Origin: Cohnella lupini
Lineage (GTDB): Bacteria; Bacillota; Bacilli; Paenibacillales; Paenibacillaceae
Length of the DNA: 64,000 nucleotides
Assembly (NCBI RefSeq): GCF_003386205.1
Contig: NZ_QRDY01000018.1
Span: forward strand, 43,796 to 107,795
Direction: 5' to 3'
The position numbers and the translations under genes are program-made. Shown here one piece after another: positions 16,807 to 25,374 of this stretch (positions are counted from its first letter, which is position 1; the number at the start of each line of letters is the position of its first letter). Under the pieces are notes generated by a model that had not been told where the DNA came from, searched no databases, and saw only the letters and a list, made by a program, of their open reading frames with translations.

Positions 16807-19800
16807 TTATTCTTTCGGTTTTCTCTGCCTTCTTGCCTTCTCGCCGCTCGGCTTAGGAACGGAGGCTTCCGCCTTCGTGAACGGCTTCGGCGCCCGATTC
16901 TGACGTCCGCCGTTATTCCCGCCTCCGCCTTTGCGAGGCTTGGAGGACATGCCACCATCCGTGCCGTCATCGGCGTTCTTAGGGTAGTTGCCGGAGCGAG
17001 GAAGTCCCCACATATCCAGCTTGCCGCGCCTAGCCGGGAAAGAAGTCTCCGAAACGCCGGAGCTTCTCGAGCCTTGGCTGGACGAGCCATTCCCCCTGCT
17101 TCTCGATTCGGAATGGCCGCTGCCGTTTCCGTTCCCCGAGCCGTTGCTTCTCGATTCGGATGGGCCTGCGCCGTTACCATTCCCATTACCCGAGCCGTTG
17201 CTTCTCGATTCGGAAGCGACGTTGCCACTTCCATTTCCGTTGACCGGAACGGAACGCTCCCGATCGCCGCCTTTGCGTTTCGAACGTTCGCCCACGTTGG
17301 CAGCTGGCGCATGAACCAGCGGTGCCTGAATGCCTACCGACTCCACCGGCGCTTGAACCTCTAACGCTGCGCCTTTGTTCTTCGGCTTCCGCTTGCGCTT
17401 ACTGCTTCCGACCGCGACGCTTGCGTCCGTCCCTGCATTCGCCGCAGCACCGCCGCCATTAGCCCCCGGCCTGTTATCGGAGGAAGCCCGTCCGCCGCGA
17501 TCCTGCTGGCCGCCGCCAGGGCCTCCGCGTCCGCCGCCGCCTCTTCCGCCCCGTTCGCCGCGACCATTGCCGCCGATGCCGACGAACTTGCCGGCCGCGT
17601 TCTGCTTCTTGCGCTTCCGGTCGAAGCCGCCCGGTCCGCGCGCATCCACGAAGTTAACGCGGTTGCCGCTGCGAGACTTCATATCCACCATCTCGAAATC
17701 GATCGTGTGGTCGCTCATGTTCACGCGGCCGACGCGAATCTTCACCTCGTCGCCGATCCGGTAAATCTTCGAAGTGCGCTCGCCGATCAAGGCCATATGC
17801 AGCTCATGGAAGTGATAGTAGTCGTCGGTCATATCGCTAAGACGAATGAGGCCTTCCACCGTGTTCTCCAGCTCGATGAACATTCCGAAGCTCGTCACGC
17901 CGCTAATCATGCCCGTGAATTCCTCGCCGATCTTGTCCAGCATGAACTCGGCTTTCTTCAGCTTCTCGGTATCCCGCTCCGCGTCGACCGCCACTCGCTC
18001 TCGTTCCGAAGATTGCGTTGCGATGTCAGGCATGCGCGCGTTAAGCGCGTCGAATCTATTTTCCGGTAAAGTACCGCCGTTTTCCAGCACCTCGCGCATA
18101 ACCCGATGGATAGCGAGATCCGGGTAACGACGAATCGGAGAAGTGAAGTGGGAGTAATACTCCGCGGCCAATCCGAAATGCCCCAAGCTCTCGGCATCGT
18201 ACTTCGCCTGCTTCATCGACCGGAGCATCATCGTGCTCAAGACCGTCTCTTCCTTCGTACCTTGGATCTCTTCCAATAAAGTCTGCAACGCGCGCGGGTG
18301 AACGGTGTTTCCTTTGCCCCGTACCGCATAGCCGAAGTTGCTGGCGAACTGCATGAACGTCATCAGCTTCTCGTTGGTCGGCTCTTCATGGATCCGGTAG
18401 ATGAAAGGAACCTTCAACCAGTGGAAATGCTCCGCCACCGTCTCGTTCGCCACGAGCATGAATTCCTCGATAATTTGTTCGGCGATCGAACGCTCCCGCT
18501 TCACGATCTCGACCGGTTTGCCTTGCTCGTCCACGATAACCTTCGATTCCTGGAATTCGAAATCGATCGCCCCGCGGCGCATCCTCATCGAACGCAAGCC
18601 CATAGCCAATTCGCGCATCGTCTTGAAGGTGTCTACCAATCCGGAATACCGCTCGGTCACTTCCGGATCTTCTTCGTTCAATATTTTACGAACGTTCGTG
18701 TACGTCATTCTCTCCGTCGTCCGAATGACGCTCGTGAAAATATCGTGGCGAACCTGCTTCATCGTATCCGGCTCGAATTCCATCTCGCACGACATCGTAA
18801 GCCGATCGACCTGCGGATTCAAGGAACAGATCCCGTTGGACAACCGATGCGGAAGCATCGGAATGACGCGATCGACCAAGTAAACGCTGCAACCCCTGTT
18901 ATACGCCTCTTCGTCCAGCTTCGATTTCTCGCGCACGTAATAGCTTACGTCGGCGATATGTACGCCTAACACGAAGTTGCCGTTCGGCAATCGTTCTACG
19001 TTGACGGCGTCATCCAGATCCTTGGCATCTTCTCCGTCGATCGTTACGATGACTTTGTCGCGCAAATCCCGACGTCCCTGCTGAACGATCTCGTCCTCCG
19101 TGATCGTATCGGGAGCGTCTTCGGCTTCCTCGATGACGTCTCCTGGGAAACTCTCCGGCAAGCCATGCTTGCGGATGATACTCAGAATATCGACGCCCGG
19201 ATCGTCCTTATGTCCGAGAATCTCGATAATCTCGCCTTCCGCGGCGGCGCGGCCTTCCGGGTAAGTCAAGATATTCACGACGACCTTCTGTCCGGTCACC
19301 GCGCCCTTGAAGCCTTCTCCCCGAATGAAAATATCCTTGTTGATCCGCTTATCGTCCGGCACCACGAATCCGTAGCTCTCATGATTATGGAACAAGCCGA
19401 CTACCTGCGTGATCGACCGCTTAACGATGCGAACGATCTCGCCTTCCAGCTTGCCGTTCTCGTTCTTGGCGGAGACGCGAGCGAGTACGATATCCCCGTT
19501 CATCGTACCTTTCATGTCGTTGGCATGAATGTACAGATCCGGGTGCTCCTTGTCGTCGGGAATCAAGAAGGCGAATCCCTTCGGATGGGACTGTATGCGT
19601 CCGCGCAACAAATTCATCCGTTCCGGGACGCCATAGCGCTCCGTACGGGTGAGCAGAATTTTACCGTCCTGCTCCATTTCGGTCAGCAATCGCAGGAATG
19701 CCTTGAATTCGGCGGCATCCTCTATGCCGAAATGCTTCTCTAATTCTTTGTAAGTCATAGGTTTATAAGCGGTTTCCCGCATGAAATCGAGCAACTCCTG

Positions 19801-19818
19801 CTCTGTGCACATCGGCAT
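16807..19818 (-). CDS. rnr: Ribonuclease R with long Gly/Ser/Arg-rich C-terminal tail
   Basis: 1003 residues from ATG at 19818 (GAGGTG upstream). N-terminal winged helix (about 5-65), two cold-shock OB folds, the RNB catalytic domain with TIDGEDAKDLDDAVNVERL and CSVYLVDRVIPMLPHRLSNG (Asp ligands for Mg), and an S1 domain ending near residue 740. It is a processive 3'-5' exoribonuclease that degrades structured RNA and, in trans-translation, non-stop mRNA. The last 260 or so residues are unusual: RGG-type patches (GRGERGGRGGGGRGG), a lysine/arginine cluster (SKRKRKPKNKG) and three SESRSNGSGNGNG-like repeats. Most RNase R tails are a short basic stretch. The tail is likely disordered and RNA-binding (inference). 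Confidence 0.95.
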   Translation of the reverse strand: MPMCTEQELLDFMRETAYKPMTYKELEKHFGIEDAAEFKAFLRLLTEMEQDGKILLTRTERYGVPERMNLLRGRIQSHPKGFAFLIPDDKEHPDLYIHANDMKGTMNGDIVLARVSAKNENGKLEGEIVRIVKRSITQVVGLFHNHESYGFVVPDDKRINKDIFIRGEGFKGAVTGQKVVVNILTYPEGRAAAEGEIIEILGHKDDPGVDILSIIRKHGLPESFPGDVIEEAEDAPDTITEDEIVQQGRRDLRDKVIVTIDGEDAKDLDDAVNVERLPNGNFVLGVHIADVSYYVREKSKLDEEAYNRGCSVYLVDRVIPMLPHRLSNGICSLNPQVDRLTMSCEMEFEPDTMKQVRHDIFTSVIRTTERMTYTNVRKILNEEDPEVTERYSGLVDTFKTMRELAMGLRSMRMRRGAIDFEFQESKVIVDEQGKPVEIVKRERSIAEQIIEEFMLVANETVAEHFHWLKVPFIYRIHEEPTNEKLMTFMQFASNFGYAVRGKGNTVHPRALQTLLEEIQGTKEETVLSTMMLRSMKQAKYDAESLGHFGLAAEYYSHFTSPIRRYPDLAIHRVMREVLENGGTLPENRFDALNARMPDIATQSSERERVAVDAERDTEKLKKAEFMLDKIGEEFTGMISGVTSFGMFIELENTVEGLIRLSDMTDDYYHFHELHMALIGERTSKIYRIGDEVKIRVGRVNMSDHTIDFEMVDMKSRSGNRVNFVDARGPGGFDRKRKKQNAAGKFVGIGGNGRGERGGRGGGGRGGPGGGQQDRGGRASSDNRPGANGGGAAANAGTDASVAVGSSKRKRKPKNKGAALEVQAPVESVGIQAPLVHAPAANVGERSKRKGGDRERSVPVNGNGSGNVASESRSNGSGNGNGNGAGPSESRSNGSGNGNGSGHSESRSRGNGSSSQGSRSSGVSETSFPARRGKLDMWGLPRSGNYPKNADDGTDGGMSSKPRKGGGGNNGGRQNRAPKPFTKAEASVPKPSGEKARRQRKPKE

Positions 19819-19901
19819 CCGTATCACCTCGTCCAAGTATAGTATACACATTTTGCGTCCTCGGCAACCGGATGAACCTTCTCACCTCATGCGCAATCGC
19901 A

Positions 19902-19935
19902 CAAAAAAAGGCAGGGAAGCTCGCGCTCCCTGCCT
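19902..19935 (-). terminator. Terminator after secG
   Basis: AGGCAGGGA / TCCCTGCCT stem of nine pairs with a GC-rich loop and seven T residues on the minus strand, directly after secG, so rnr needs its own promoter. Confidence 0.9.
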
Positions 19936-19947
19936 GATCTCTGTTGG

Positions 19948-20184
19948 TTAGTTTTTCACGAAATAAGCGACCACCAAAGAAAGGATAAAGAAACCTACAG
20001 CTAATCCGATCGTTAGACGCTGCAAGAACAAATCGATACCGCGCGCCTTCTGTTTACCGAACAAATGCTCGGCGCCGCCGGAGATCGCGCCCGACAAGCC
20101 CGCGCTCTTACCGCGCTGCAGAAGAACTACCGCTATCAACCCTAACGAGAAAATAACCAGAATTATTTTAAGAACGACGTCCAT
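19948..20184 (-). CDS. secG: Preprotein translocase subunit SecG
   Basis: 78 residues, two membrane helices (about 3-22 and 55-74) with the family loop VVLLQRGKSAGLSGAISGG between them. SecG is the small accessory subunit of the SecYEG channel. Gene order secG-rnr-smpB-ssrA is as in Bacillus. Start ATG at 20184 behind a GGGGTG-type site. Confidence 0.95.
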   Translation of the reverse strand: MDVVLKIILVIFSLGLIAVVLLQRGKSAGLSGAISGGAEHLFGKQKARGIDLFLQRLTIGLAVGFFILSLVVAYFVKN

Positions 20185-20308
20185 CCCTTACACCCCCTAA
20201 TTACCCATACAAAAACAGTATTCTTATTTTATCACACAGCGAGTCCCGTTGACAACCGTCTCTATTTTCTGCGAGAAAATGTCACTCGGAACTCTCCGCC
20301 ATCCAAGA

Positions 20309-21499
20309 TCAGAAGAAATCCATTAAGTACGACGTCCGTTCCGGGATACGGATCTCGAGCTTGCTAACTTCGTCCGCCGAGCCGCGAATCCTTCCCGCTT
20401 CCACCAGCAACGACGGCTTCCGATTTCCGAGCAGCATCGCCGTCAACGATTGAATATCGCAGACGATCGCTCCGTCCCCCACGTCCGAAGAACCCGAACC
20501 CTCGCCCTTCCGTACTAAGCGTCCCGAGCCCTCTGCACTCCAATCCAGCCGATACACTCCATTGTTCCACGGAGCATGCGCATCGCTAAGTTCAAGCGTT
20601 ACGGATTCCGCCCGCTCGCTCGCCGCCCAAGCATATCCTTCGATGAAAGCCTCCGCATCCACGATTCGCGACATGAAGTACGGAATGACCTCCTGCTTAA
20701 TACGTGGGTCCGGCAACAAATACGGTAGAGGATCGTCCGCCGGCACGATAATATTCACTTCCGTAATCATCGAATCGTGATTGCCGATGAAGGTCCACAA
20801 CGCTACGCGGGAATTTTCCGTCGTGCTCGCCCAATCGTGAACCGTCAGCTTGCCGTTCTCGATCTGATAGAACAAGTAACCCGCGGCTGTTTCGTTCTCG
20901 TTATAATAGACGGCGACATTGCCGGTCTTCGTCAGAATCCGATTTTCCCACCAGTCCCAAGTCCGAACGAGCGTACCGCTGAACCTGGAGGCATATGCCG
21001 TATAAACTCCGTTTAACACCTCGATATCCGGCTTCGGCATGCGCTTTACCTGTCCCGGCGTCTCTCTCCGCGGAGGAAGCAGTCGCGTCTCGATCGTATA
21101 TTTCTTGCGCTCGACCGTTAGCTCGTAACCGTATTTGCGATAAAAGGGGAATGAGAACGGATGCAGCATGCTGATCGTTTGACCGTTGTTCTTCATCGTC
21201 TCCAACGTTTGAACGAGCAGTTTGTTGACGCAGCCTTGCCTTCTCGCATCCGGCCAAGTCGCGACGCCCGCGATTCCGCCCATCGAGAACAGCTTTCCTT
21301 GAACCCATGCTTCCAACGGGATCAGCAAGAGAGCCGACAGCAATGCGCCCTGTTCGTCGAAAGCGCCCCAATCCTGCTCCGGAAGGTACTTGCTTCGCCG
21401 TTTCTCCATATCCTCTGGCGTCAGCTGATATTGAAATGCATATTGCGATAGCGCCATTCTTTCCTCGTAATCGCTCGCGCGCAGTTGCCTGATTTCCAT
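20309..21499 (-). CDS. Eis-family GNAT N-acetyltransferase
   Basis: About 396 residues; ATG at 21499 is preferred over GTG at 21508, though neither has a strong ribosome binding site. The N-terminal GNAT part shows the acetyl-CoA loop VATWPDARRQGCVNKLL, a second GNAT-like part follows with FPFYRKYGYEL, and the C-terminus is a sterol-carrier-like domain ending in a hydrophobic/aromatic SYLMDFF. This tripartite layout and the carboxy-terminal aromatic residue, which enters the active site, are typical of Eis proteins that acetylate amines such as aminoglycosides or polyamines. The substrate here is unknown. Confidence 0.85.
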   Translation of the reverse strand: MEIRQLRASDYEERMALSQYAFQYQLTPEDMEKRRSKYLPEQDWGAFDEQGALLSALLLIPLEAWVQGKLFSMGGIAGVATWPDARRQGCVNKLLVQTLETMKNNGQTISMLHPFSFPFYRKYGYELTVERKKYTIETRLLPPRRETPGQVKRMPKPDIEVLNGVYTAYASRFSGTLVRTWDWWENRILTKTGNVAVYYNENETAAGYLFYQIENGKLTVHDWASTTENSRVALWTFIGNHDSMITEVNIIVPADDPLPYLLPDPRIKQEVIPYFMSRIVDAEAFIEGYAWAASERAESVTLELSDAHAPWNNGVYRLDWSAEGSGRLVRKGEGSGSSDVGDGAIVCDIQSLTAMLLGNRKPSLLVEAGRIRGSADEVSKLEIRIPERTSYLMDFF

Positions 21500-21610
21500 T
21501 ATCCGCACCGTCCAATCCCTGTTCTCGTAGCTTCCTCACTATACTATCAAAATAAATACGCCTAAGTAAGGTGCAGAACAATCGTATAATACGACTTCGC
21601 CCTTATAGCC

Positions 21611-21638
21611 AAAGAAAGCCCGGCATTCGCCGGGCTTC
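21611..21638 (-). terminator. Terminator after the isomerase-like gene
   Basis: AAGCCCGG / CCGGGCTT stem with a 6-base loop and a short TTTCTTTGG run on the minus strand, 20 bases after the stop. Confidence 0.8.
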
Positions 21639-21658
21639 CCATTAATCGAAGATATGAT

Positions 21659-22423
21659 TTACAGCCAGCCGAGCGCCTTAAACCAAGCAAAGTTCAGCTT
21701 CGCGCTCTCGAGAGACGAAACGTCGTAACGCTCTTGTTCGATGATGACGTATTCCACGCCCGCTTCTTCGCATGCCGCAAGCGCCGAATCCCAATCAACG
21801 GAGCCTTTGCCGATTTCCGTATCCGTGCCGTCTTCTTTGAAATCCTTCGCGTGAACGACGGGTAGGCGTCCCGCGTATTTTTTCACGTATGCCGCAGGGT
21901 CTTGACCCGCTACTTTCACCCAACCCAGGTCGAATTCCGCGAACAGCAAGTCTGCCGGAACTCTTTCCAGAATATGATCGATAACGAGCTTGCCTTCTAC
22001 CGGCTTGAATTCGAACGCATGGTTATGGTAACCGAATTGCAAGCCGTTGTCTTGCACGATTTTCGCGGCTTGCGCCAAAGTGTCCGCCATTTTATGAACA
22101 TCCGCCAACGTCGGGTTGTCGCCCAACGGATACCACGGAACGATAAAACGTTTCAACCCAAGCTCCAAGCCGTAATCGACTTGAGTCTTCAGTTTATCCC
22201 AAATCGCGTCGTCGCCTACGGATAAGCCAACGTGCGCGGATGGAGCATTAAGGCCCGCGTCTTCCAACGCTTTGCGAACTTCCTTAGCGGAATGTCCGTA
22301 ATACCCAGCCAACTCGACGTTACGGTAACCGATTTCGCCGATCTCCTTGATCGTACCCAGGAAATCCTTCTCGCTGCGATCGCGAACGGAATATAATTGA
22401 ATGCCTACTTGCGGTTTACTCAT
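21659..22423 (-). CDS. Sugar phosphate isomerase/epimerase (xylose-isomerase-like TIM barrel)
   Basis: 254 residues from ATG at 22423 with GGTGGG upstream. The sequence follows the IolE/YcjR-like AP-endonuclease-2 barrel: GIQLYSVRDR at the start, NVELAGYYGHSA, SAHVGLS, FGYHNHAFEF with metal-ligand His, FAEFDLGWVKVAG and VHAKDFKEDG, then EYVIIEQERYD. These supply the Glu/Asp/His metal site. Members isomerise or epimerise sugars or inositols; the substrate cannot be told. It is single, with its own terminator. Confidence 0.85.
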   Translation of the reverse strand: MSKPQVGIQLYSVRDRSEKDFLGTIKEIGEIGYRNVELAGYYGHSAKEVRKALEDAGLNAPSAHVGLSVGDDAIWDKLKTQVDYGLELGLKRFIVPWYPLGDNPTLADVHKMADTLAQAAKIVQDNGLQFGYHNHAFEFKPVEGKLVIDHILERVPADLLFAEFDLGWVKVAGQDPAAYVKKYAGRLPVVHAKDFKEDGTDTEIGKGSVDWDSALAACEEAGVEYVIIEQERYDVSSLESAKLNFAWFKALGWL

Positions 22424-22642
22424 ATCGTTCCCACCCATCCCTATGATTGAATCCTCGTCCGAACGGTAAGTCCGCGCGGCTAATGCTTCTTCTTAACTCC
22501 TTTATTATAGGCTTAAGTATGCGTTCTCACGATAAGGGTTTTTGTCCTCTTTATATGGCATTTTGTAAAATGGAACAACTTTCCTGCTCTATCTCTCGTA
22601 TTATGGTTGACGATGATTCGGAAAGGAAAGGATGTCGGGCGC

Positions 22643-23677
22643 ATGGACGAACCAACCGCTCAACCGGCTCTCCCACCTAAGAAATCCTCATCTACGAACA
22701 GAAGCAGGAAGTTTAGAATCTGGCTTTATAGCCTTGGCGGCGTCGCGCTGATCGTCGCCTCCGTTATCGCTTATTACATGTACTCCATTTACTCCTTCGC
22801 GGACAAAATCTACGTAGCCCCGCAAGTTGTCCAACCGCCGAGCATGCATATTCCTACGGACGGCAGCACCCCGATTCCCGTTCCCGTCGTCGAGCCTCCC
22901 GAATGGAGCGGAAGCGAACGCATCAATATCCTACTTCTCGGCGGCGATTCCCGAGGGGTCAAGAGCAACGCCAAGCCCCGCTCCGATACGATGATGGTCG
23001 CGTCCATCGATCCCGTCGATAAGAGCACTCATTTGTTCTCTCTTCTACGCGACACCTACGTCGATATTCCCCGGCATGGCTCGAACCGGCTCAACGCCGC
23101 GATTACGATGGGCGGCCCGCTCCTCTCCATGGAGACCGTCGGCAACCTTCTCGACCTGCCCATCCATTATTACGTCTACACCGATTTCGAAGGATTCATC
23201 TCGTTGATCGACGAGCTTGGTGGAATCGACTATGAAGTCGACAAGAACATGACCCATATCGATAAGAGAGACGACCCCAGATACAGCATTAAGCTGGAAA
23301 AAGGGATGCAACATCTCGACGGCATCACCGCATTGCAATACGTCCGTTTCCGGAGCGACGCCATGTCCGACTTCTCTCGTTCCGACCGGCAGCGACAATT
23401 CCTCTCCGCCATCGCGGGCAAGCTGCAGAAAACGACGTCCCTGCTTAAGCTTCCCCAATTGCTCAACGGCATAGCGCCTTATATCGAGACTAGCATCCCG
23501 CCCGGCGATCTCGTTAAGCTAGCCCGGCTTGGCATGAAGCTCGACACTAGCCGCTTAGCGGGCATTCAAATCCCGAAGATGGGCGCTTTCAAGAACCAGA
23601 TCATCAGCGACATGGATGTTCTCGTGGCCGATCCCGATCAGATCAGGAGCTATGTTCGGGAGCAATTGGCCGGTTGA
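22643..23677 (+). CDS. LytR-CpsA-Psr (LCP) family cell-wall ligase
   Basis: 344 residues from ATG at 22643, with AAAGGA about 11 bases upstream. A short cytoplasmic head (residues 1-32), one membrane helix (about 34-56), a Pro-rich stalk, then the LCP domain with ILLLGGDSRG, RSDTMMVASID, LFSLLRDTYVDIPRHG and the tail block ALQYVRFRSD followed by FSRSDRQRQFL. The Arg and Asp residues in these blocks bind pyrophosphate lipid and metal. LCP enzymes transfer wall teichoic acid or other lipid-linked polymers to peptidoglycan outside the membrane. A TagO-like gene at 62 kb could make such a lipid-linked polymer. Confidence 0.9.
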   Translation: MDEPTAQPALPPKKSSSTNRSRKFRIWLYSLGGVALIVASVIAYYMYSIYSFADKIYVAPQVVQPPSMHIPTDGSTPIPVPVVEPPEWSGSERINILLLGGDSRGVKSNAKPRSDTMMVASIDPVDKSTHLFSLLRDTYVDIPRHGSNRLNAAITMGGPLLSMETVGNLLDLPIHYYVYTDFEGFISLIDELGGIDYEVDKNMTHIDKRDDPRYSIKLEKGMQHLDGITALQYVRFRSDAMSDFSRSDRQRQFLSAIAGKLQKTTSLLKLPQLLNGIAPYIETSIPPGDLVKLARLGMKLDTSRLAGIQIPKMGAFKNQIISDMDVLVADPDQIRSYVREQLAG

Positions 23678-23698
23678 ATTCTATACATGCGATAATCC

Positions 23699-23731
23699 GT
23701 CGGTTGCACGCTATGCAACCGGCTTTTTTTC
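23699..23731 (+). terminator. Terminator after LCP gene
   Basis: GTCGGTTGCA / TGCAACCGGC stem with 5-base loop followed by seven T residues, 20 bases after the stop. Confidence 0.92.
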
Positions 23732-23830
23732 TTGTTTAAAAATGGATAAATAGATTCACATTTATGCAAATTGTGGTAAAGTTATTATACGAACTTACGT
23801 TCTAATACATGTAGAGAAGGTGGACCTCCC

Positions 23831-24625
23831 GTGACGGAACGCTATTCGGAAATCGATGCGGCGATTGCCTATATCCATAAGCATATTTACGATCCGATTC
23901 CTCTCTCGAGGTTAGCCAAACACGTCTCGTACAGTCCTTTTCATTTCACTCGGATTTTCAAGGAACGAATCGGTCTCTCGCCCCTCTATTATATTTCTTC
24001 CCTTCGGCTGCAGAAGGCGAAGGATCTGTTGCTTCGCACGAATCTAAGCGTTCGGGATATCGGAATGGAGATCGGACAACAAAGTCTGGGAACGTTCACT
24101 ACCCGCTTCGCCGACAAAGTAGGTCTTACTCCGGCCAACTTCCGCAACTCCGTCCAGCACGCGAACGATCCGTTTCAATCGTTGCGAGAGCTTGACGATT
24201 GGTCGACCTGGATTCCCACCTTCAGCAATTTAGCGCGAATAGAGGGGACGATCGAGGCCTCGGTTCCGTTCCACGGCGTCATCCTCATCGGCTTATTCGC
24301 CAAGCCTATTCCCGAAGGTTACCCCCTCTACGGCACCCTTCTCTCTTCTCTCGGCCATTTTCGCTTCACGGACGTCCAGCCGGGCACCTACTATCTCATG
24401 GCCACTTCCGTCCCTTGGGGCATGCAAAGCATGGACATCTTACTCCCGCACCATACTCTGCGCACCCGCACCAAGACTCCTATCGTCGTCGGGATGAATT
24501 CGCTCGTCCCCCATCAGAGGGTTATGCTGCATGTTCCGCGTCCGGACGATCCGCCCATTCTGATTTCTCTTCCTTTGTTAATGAATCATTTTCTCGAGAG
24601 AGTCAAGCGATCGCGCAATCGATAA
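23831..24625 (+). CDS. AraC-family transcriptional regulator
   Basis: 264 residues, GTG start at 23831 behind GAAGGTGG. The AraC DNA-binding domain is N-terminal (about 6-105): two helix-turn-helix units with IPLSRLAKHVSYSPFHFTRI and NLSVRDIGMEIGQQSLGTFT. The remaining 150 residues form an effector-like domain with no certain family, reading FHGVILIGLF and LPHHTLRTRTKTP. It may pair functionally with the downstream DHFR-like gene, which follows after 91 bases (inference). Confidence 0.88.
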   Translation: MTERYSEIDAAIAYIHKHIYDPIPLSRLAKHVSYSPFHFTRIFKERIGLSPLYYISSLRLQKAKDLLLRTNLSVRDIGMEIGQQSLGTFTTRFADKVGLTPANFRNSVQHANDPFQSLRELDDWSTWIPTFSNLARIEGTIEASVPFHGVILIGLFAKPIPEGYPLYGTLLSSLGHFRFTDVQPGTYYLMATSVPWGMQSMDILLPHHTLRTRTKTPIVVGMNSLVPHQRVMLHVPRPDDPPILISLPLLMNHFLERVKRSRNR

Positions 24626-24716
24626 GAAATCGGGCTCCGTTCCTCGTGCTAGAATACGAAGGAATAGGGATGCGACGCTTGATCGTCGGAAAAATTTCCA
24701 ACGAAGGATGTTGATG

Positions 24717-25277
24717 ATGGGAAAAGTAATTCTGGACATTACGATGTCGCTTGACGGGTTTATCGCCGGACCGAACATGGGAGAAGGCGGACTGCGGCTG
24801 CACGATTGGATATTCGGAGCCAAAACCTCCGTCGACGAAGAGATCATGGAAGAAACCGTAGAAAACTCCGGTGCCGTTATCGTTGGCGGCCGAACGTACG
24901 ACATCGCCATAGAGGAGGCTTGGGGCGGAGTTTCCCCCTTCTTGGTTCCCGCGTTCGTCGTTTGTTCGGAGATCCCGAAGCCGGCTAAGAAAGTTCCGGG
25001 ATTCACCTTCGTCACCTGGGGAATAGACAGCGCGATCGCGCATGCTCGGGAAGTCGCCCGCGGCAAAGACGTATGGGTGATGGGCGGCGCGAATATCGCC
25101 CAGCAATTCCTTCGGGCAGGATTATTCGACGAATTGCAGATTCACGTCGCTCCGGTTCTGTTCGGACGGGGAATCCGATTGTTCGAGCAGTTCGGCAATG
25201 ACCGAATCGAACTGAAGAGCACGCGGGTCATCGAGAGCCCCGGTGCTGTCCATCTAAGATATAGCGTCGTTAATTAA
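24717..25277 (+). CDS. Dihydrofolate-reductase-like (RibD C-terminal) protein
   Basis: 186 residues from ATG at 24717, with AAGGA eight bases upstream; ATG at 24714 is also possible. It begins GKVILDITMSLDGFIAG, has the NADPH-binding VIVGGRTYDIA and KDVWVMGGANIAQQFL, and ends DELQIHVAPVLFGRGIRLF, all characteristic of the YwjB/YyaP dihydrofolate-reductase superfamily related to RibD. Probably a NADPH-dependent reductase of unknown substrate; not the housekeeping DHFR. A regulator of the AraC family lies directly upstream. Confidence 0.87.
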   Translation: MGKVILDITMSLDGFIAGPNMGEGGLRLHDWIFGAKTSVDEEIMEETVENSGAVIVGGRTYDIAIEEAWGGVSPFLVPAFVVCSEIPKPAKKVPGFTFVTWGIDSAIAHAREVARGKDVWVMGGANIAQQFLRAGLFDELQIHVAPVLFGRGIRLFEQFGNDRIELKSTRVIESPGAVHLRYSVVN

Positions 25278-25281
25278 AAAA

Positions 25282-25319
25282 GACCGGACCGCGCTTAAGC
25301 GCAAGGGTCCGGCCTTTTT
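25282..25319. terminator. Bidirectional terminator between DHFR-like gene and eno
   Basis: GACCGGACC / GGTCCGGCC stem with an inner GCGCTTAAGCGC palindrome. It has six A residues on the left and five T residues on the right, so it can stop both the plus-strand gene and the convergent glycolytic operon. Confidence 0.92.
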
Positions 25320-25374
25320 GTGATATTGCGTTCCGACTGACTAAGAGGTATGAGATCTAGCTGACGCTAGAGAA

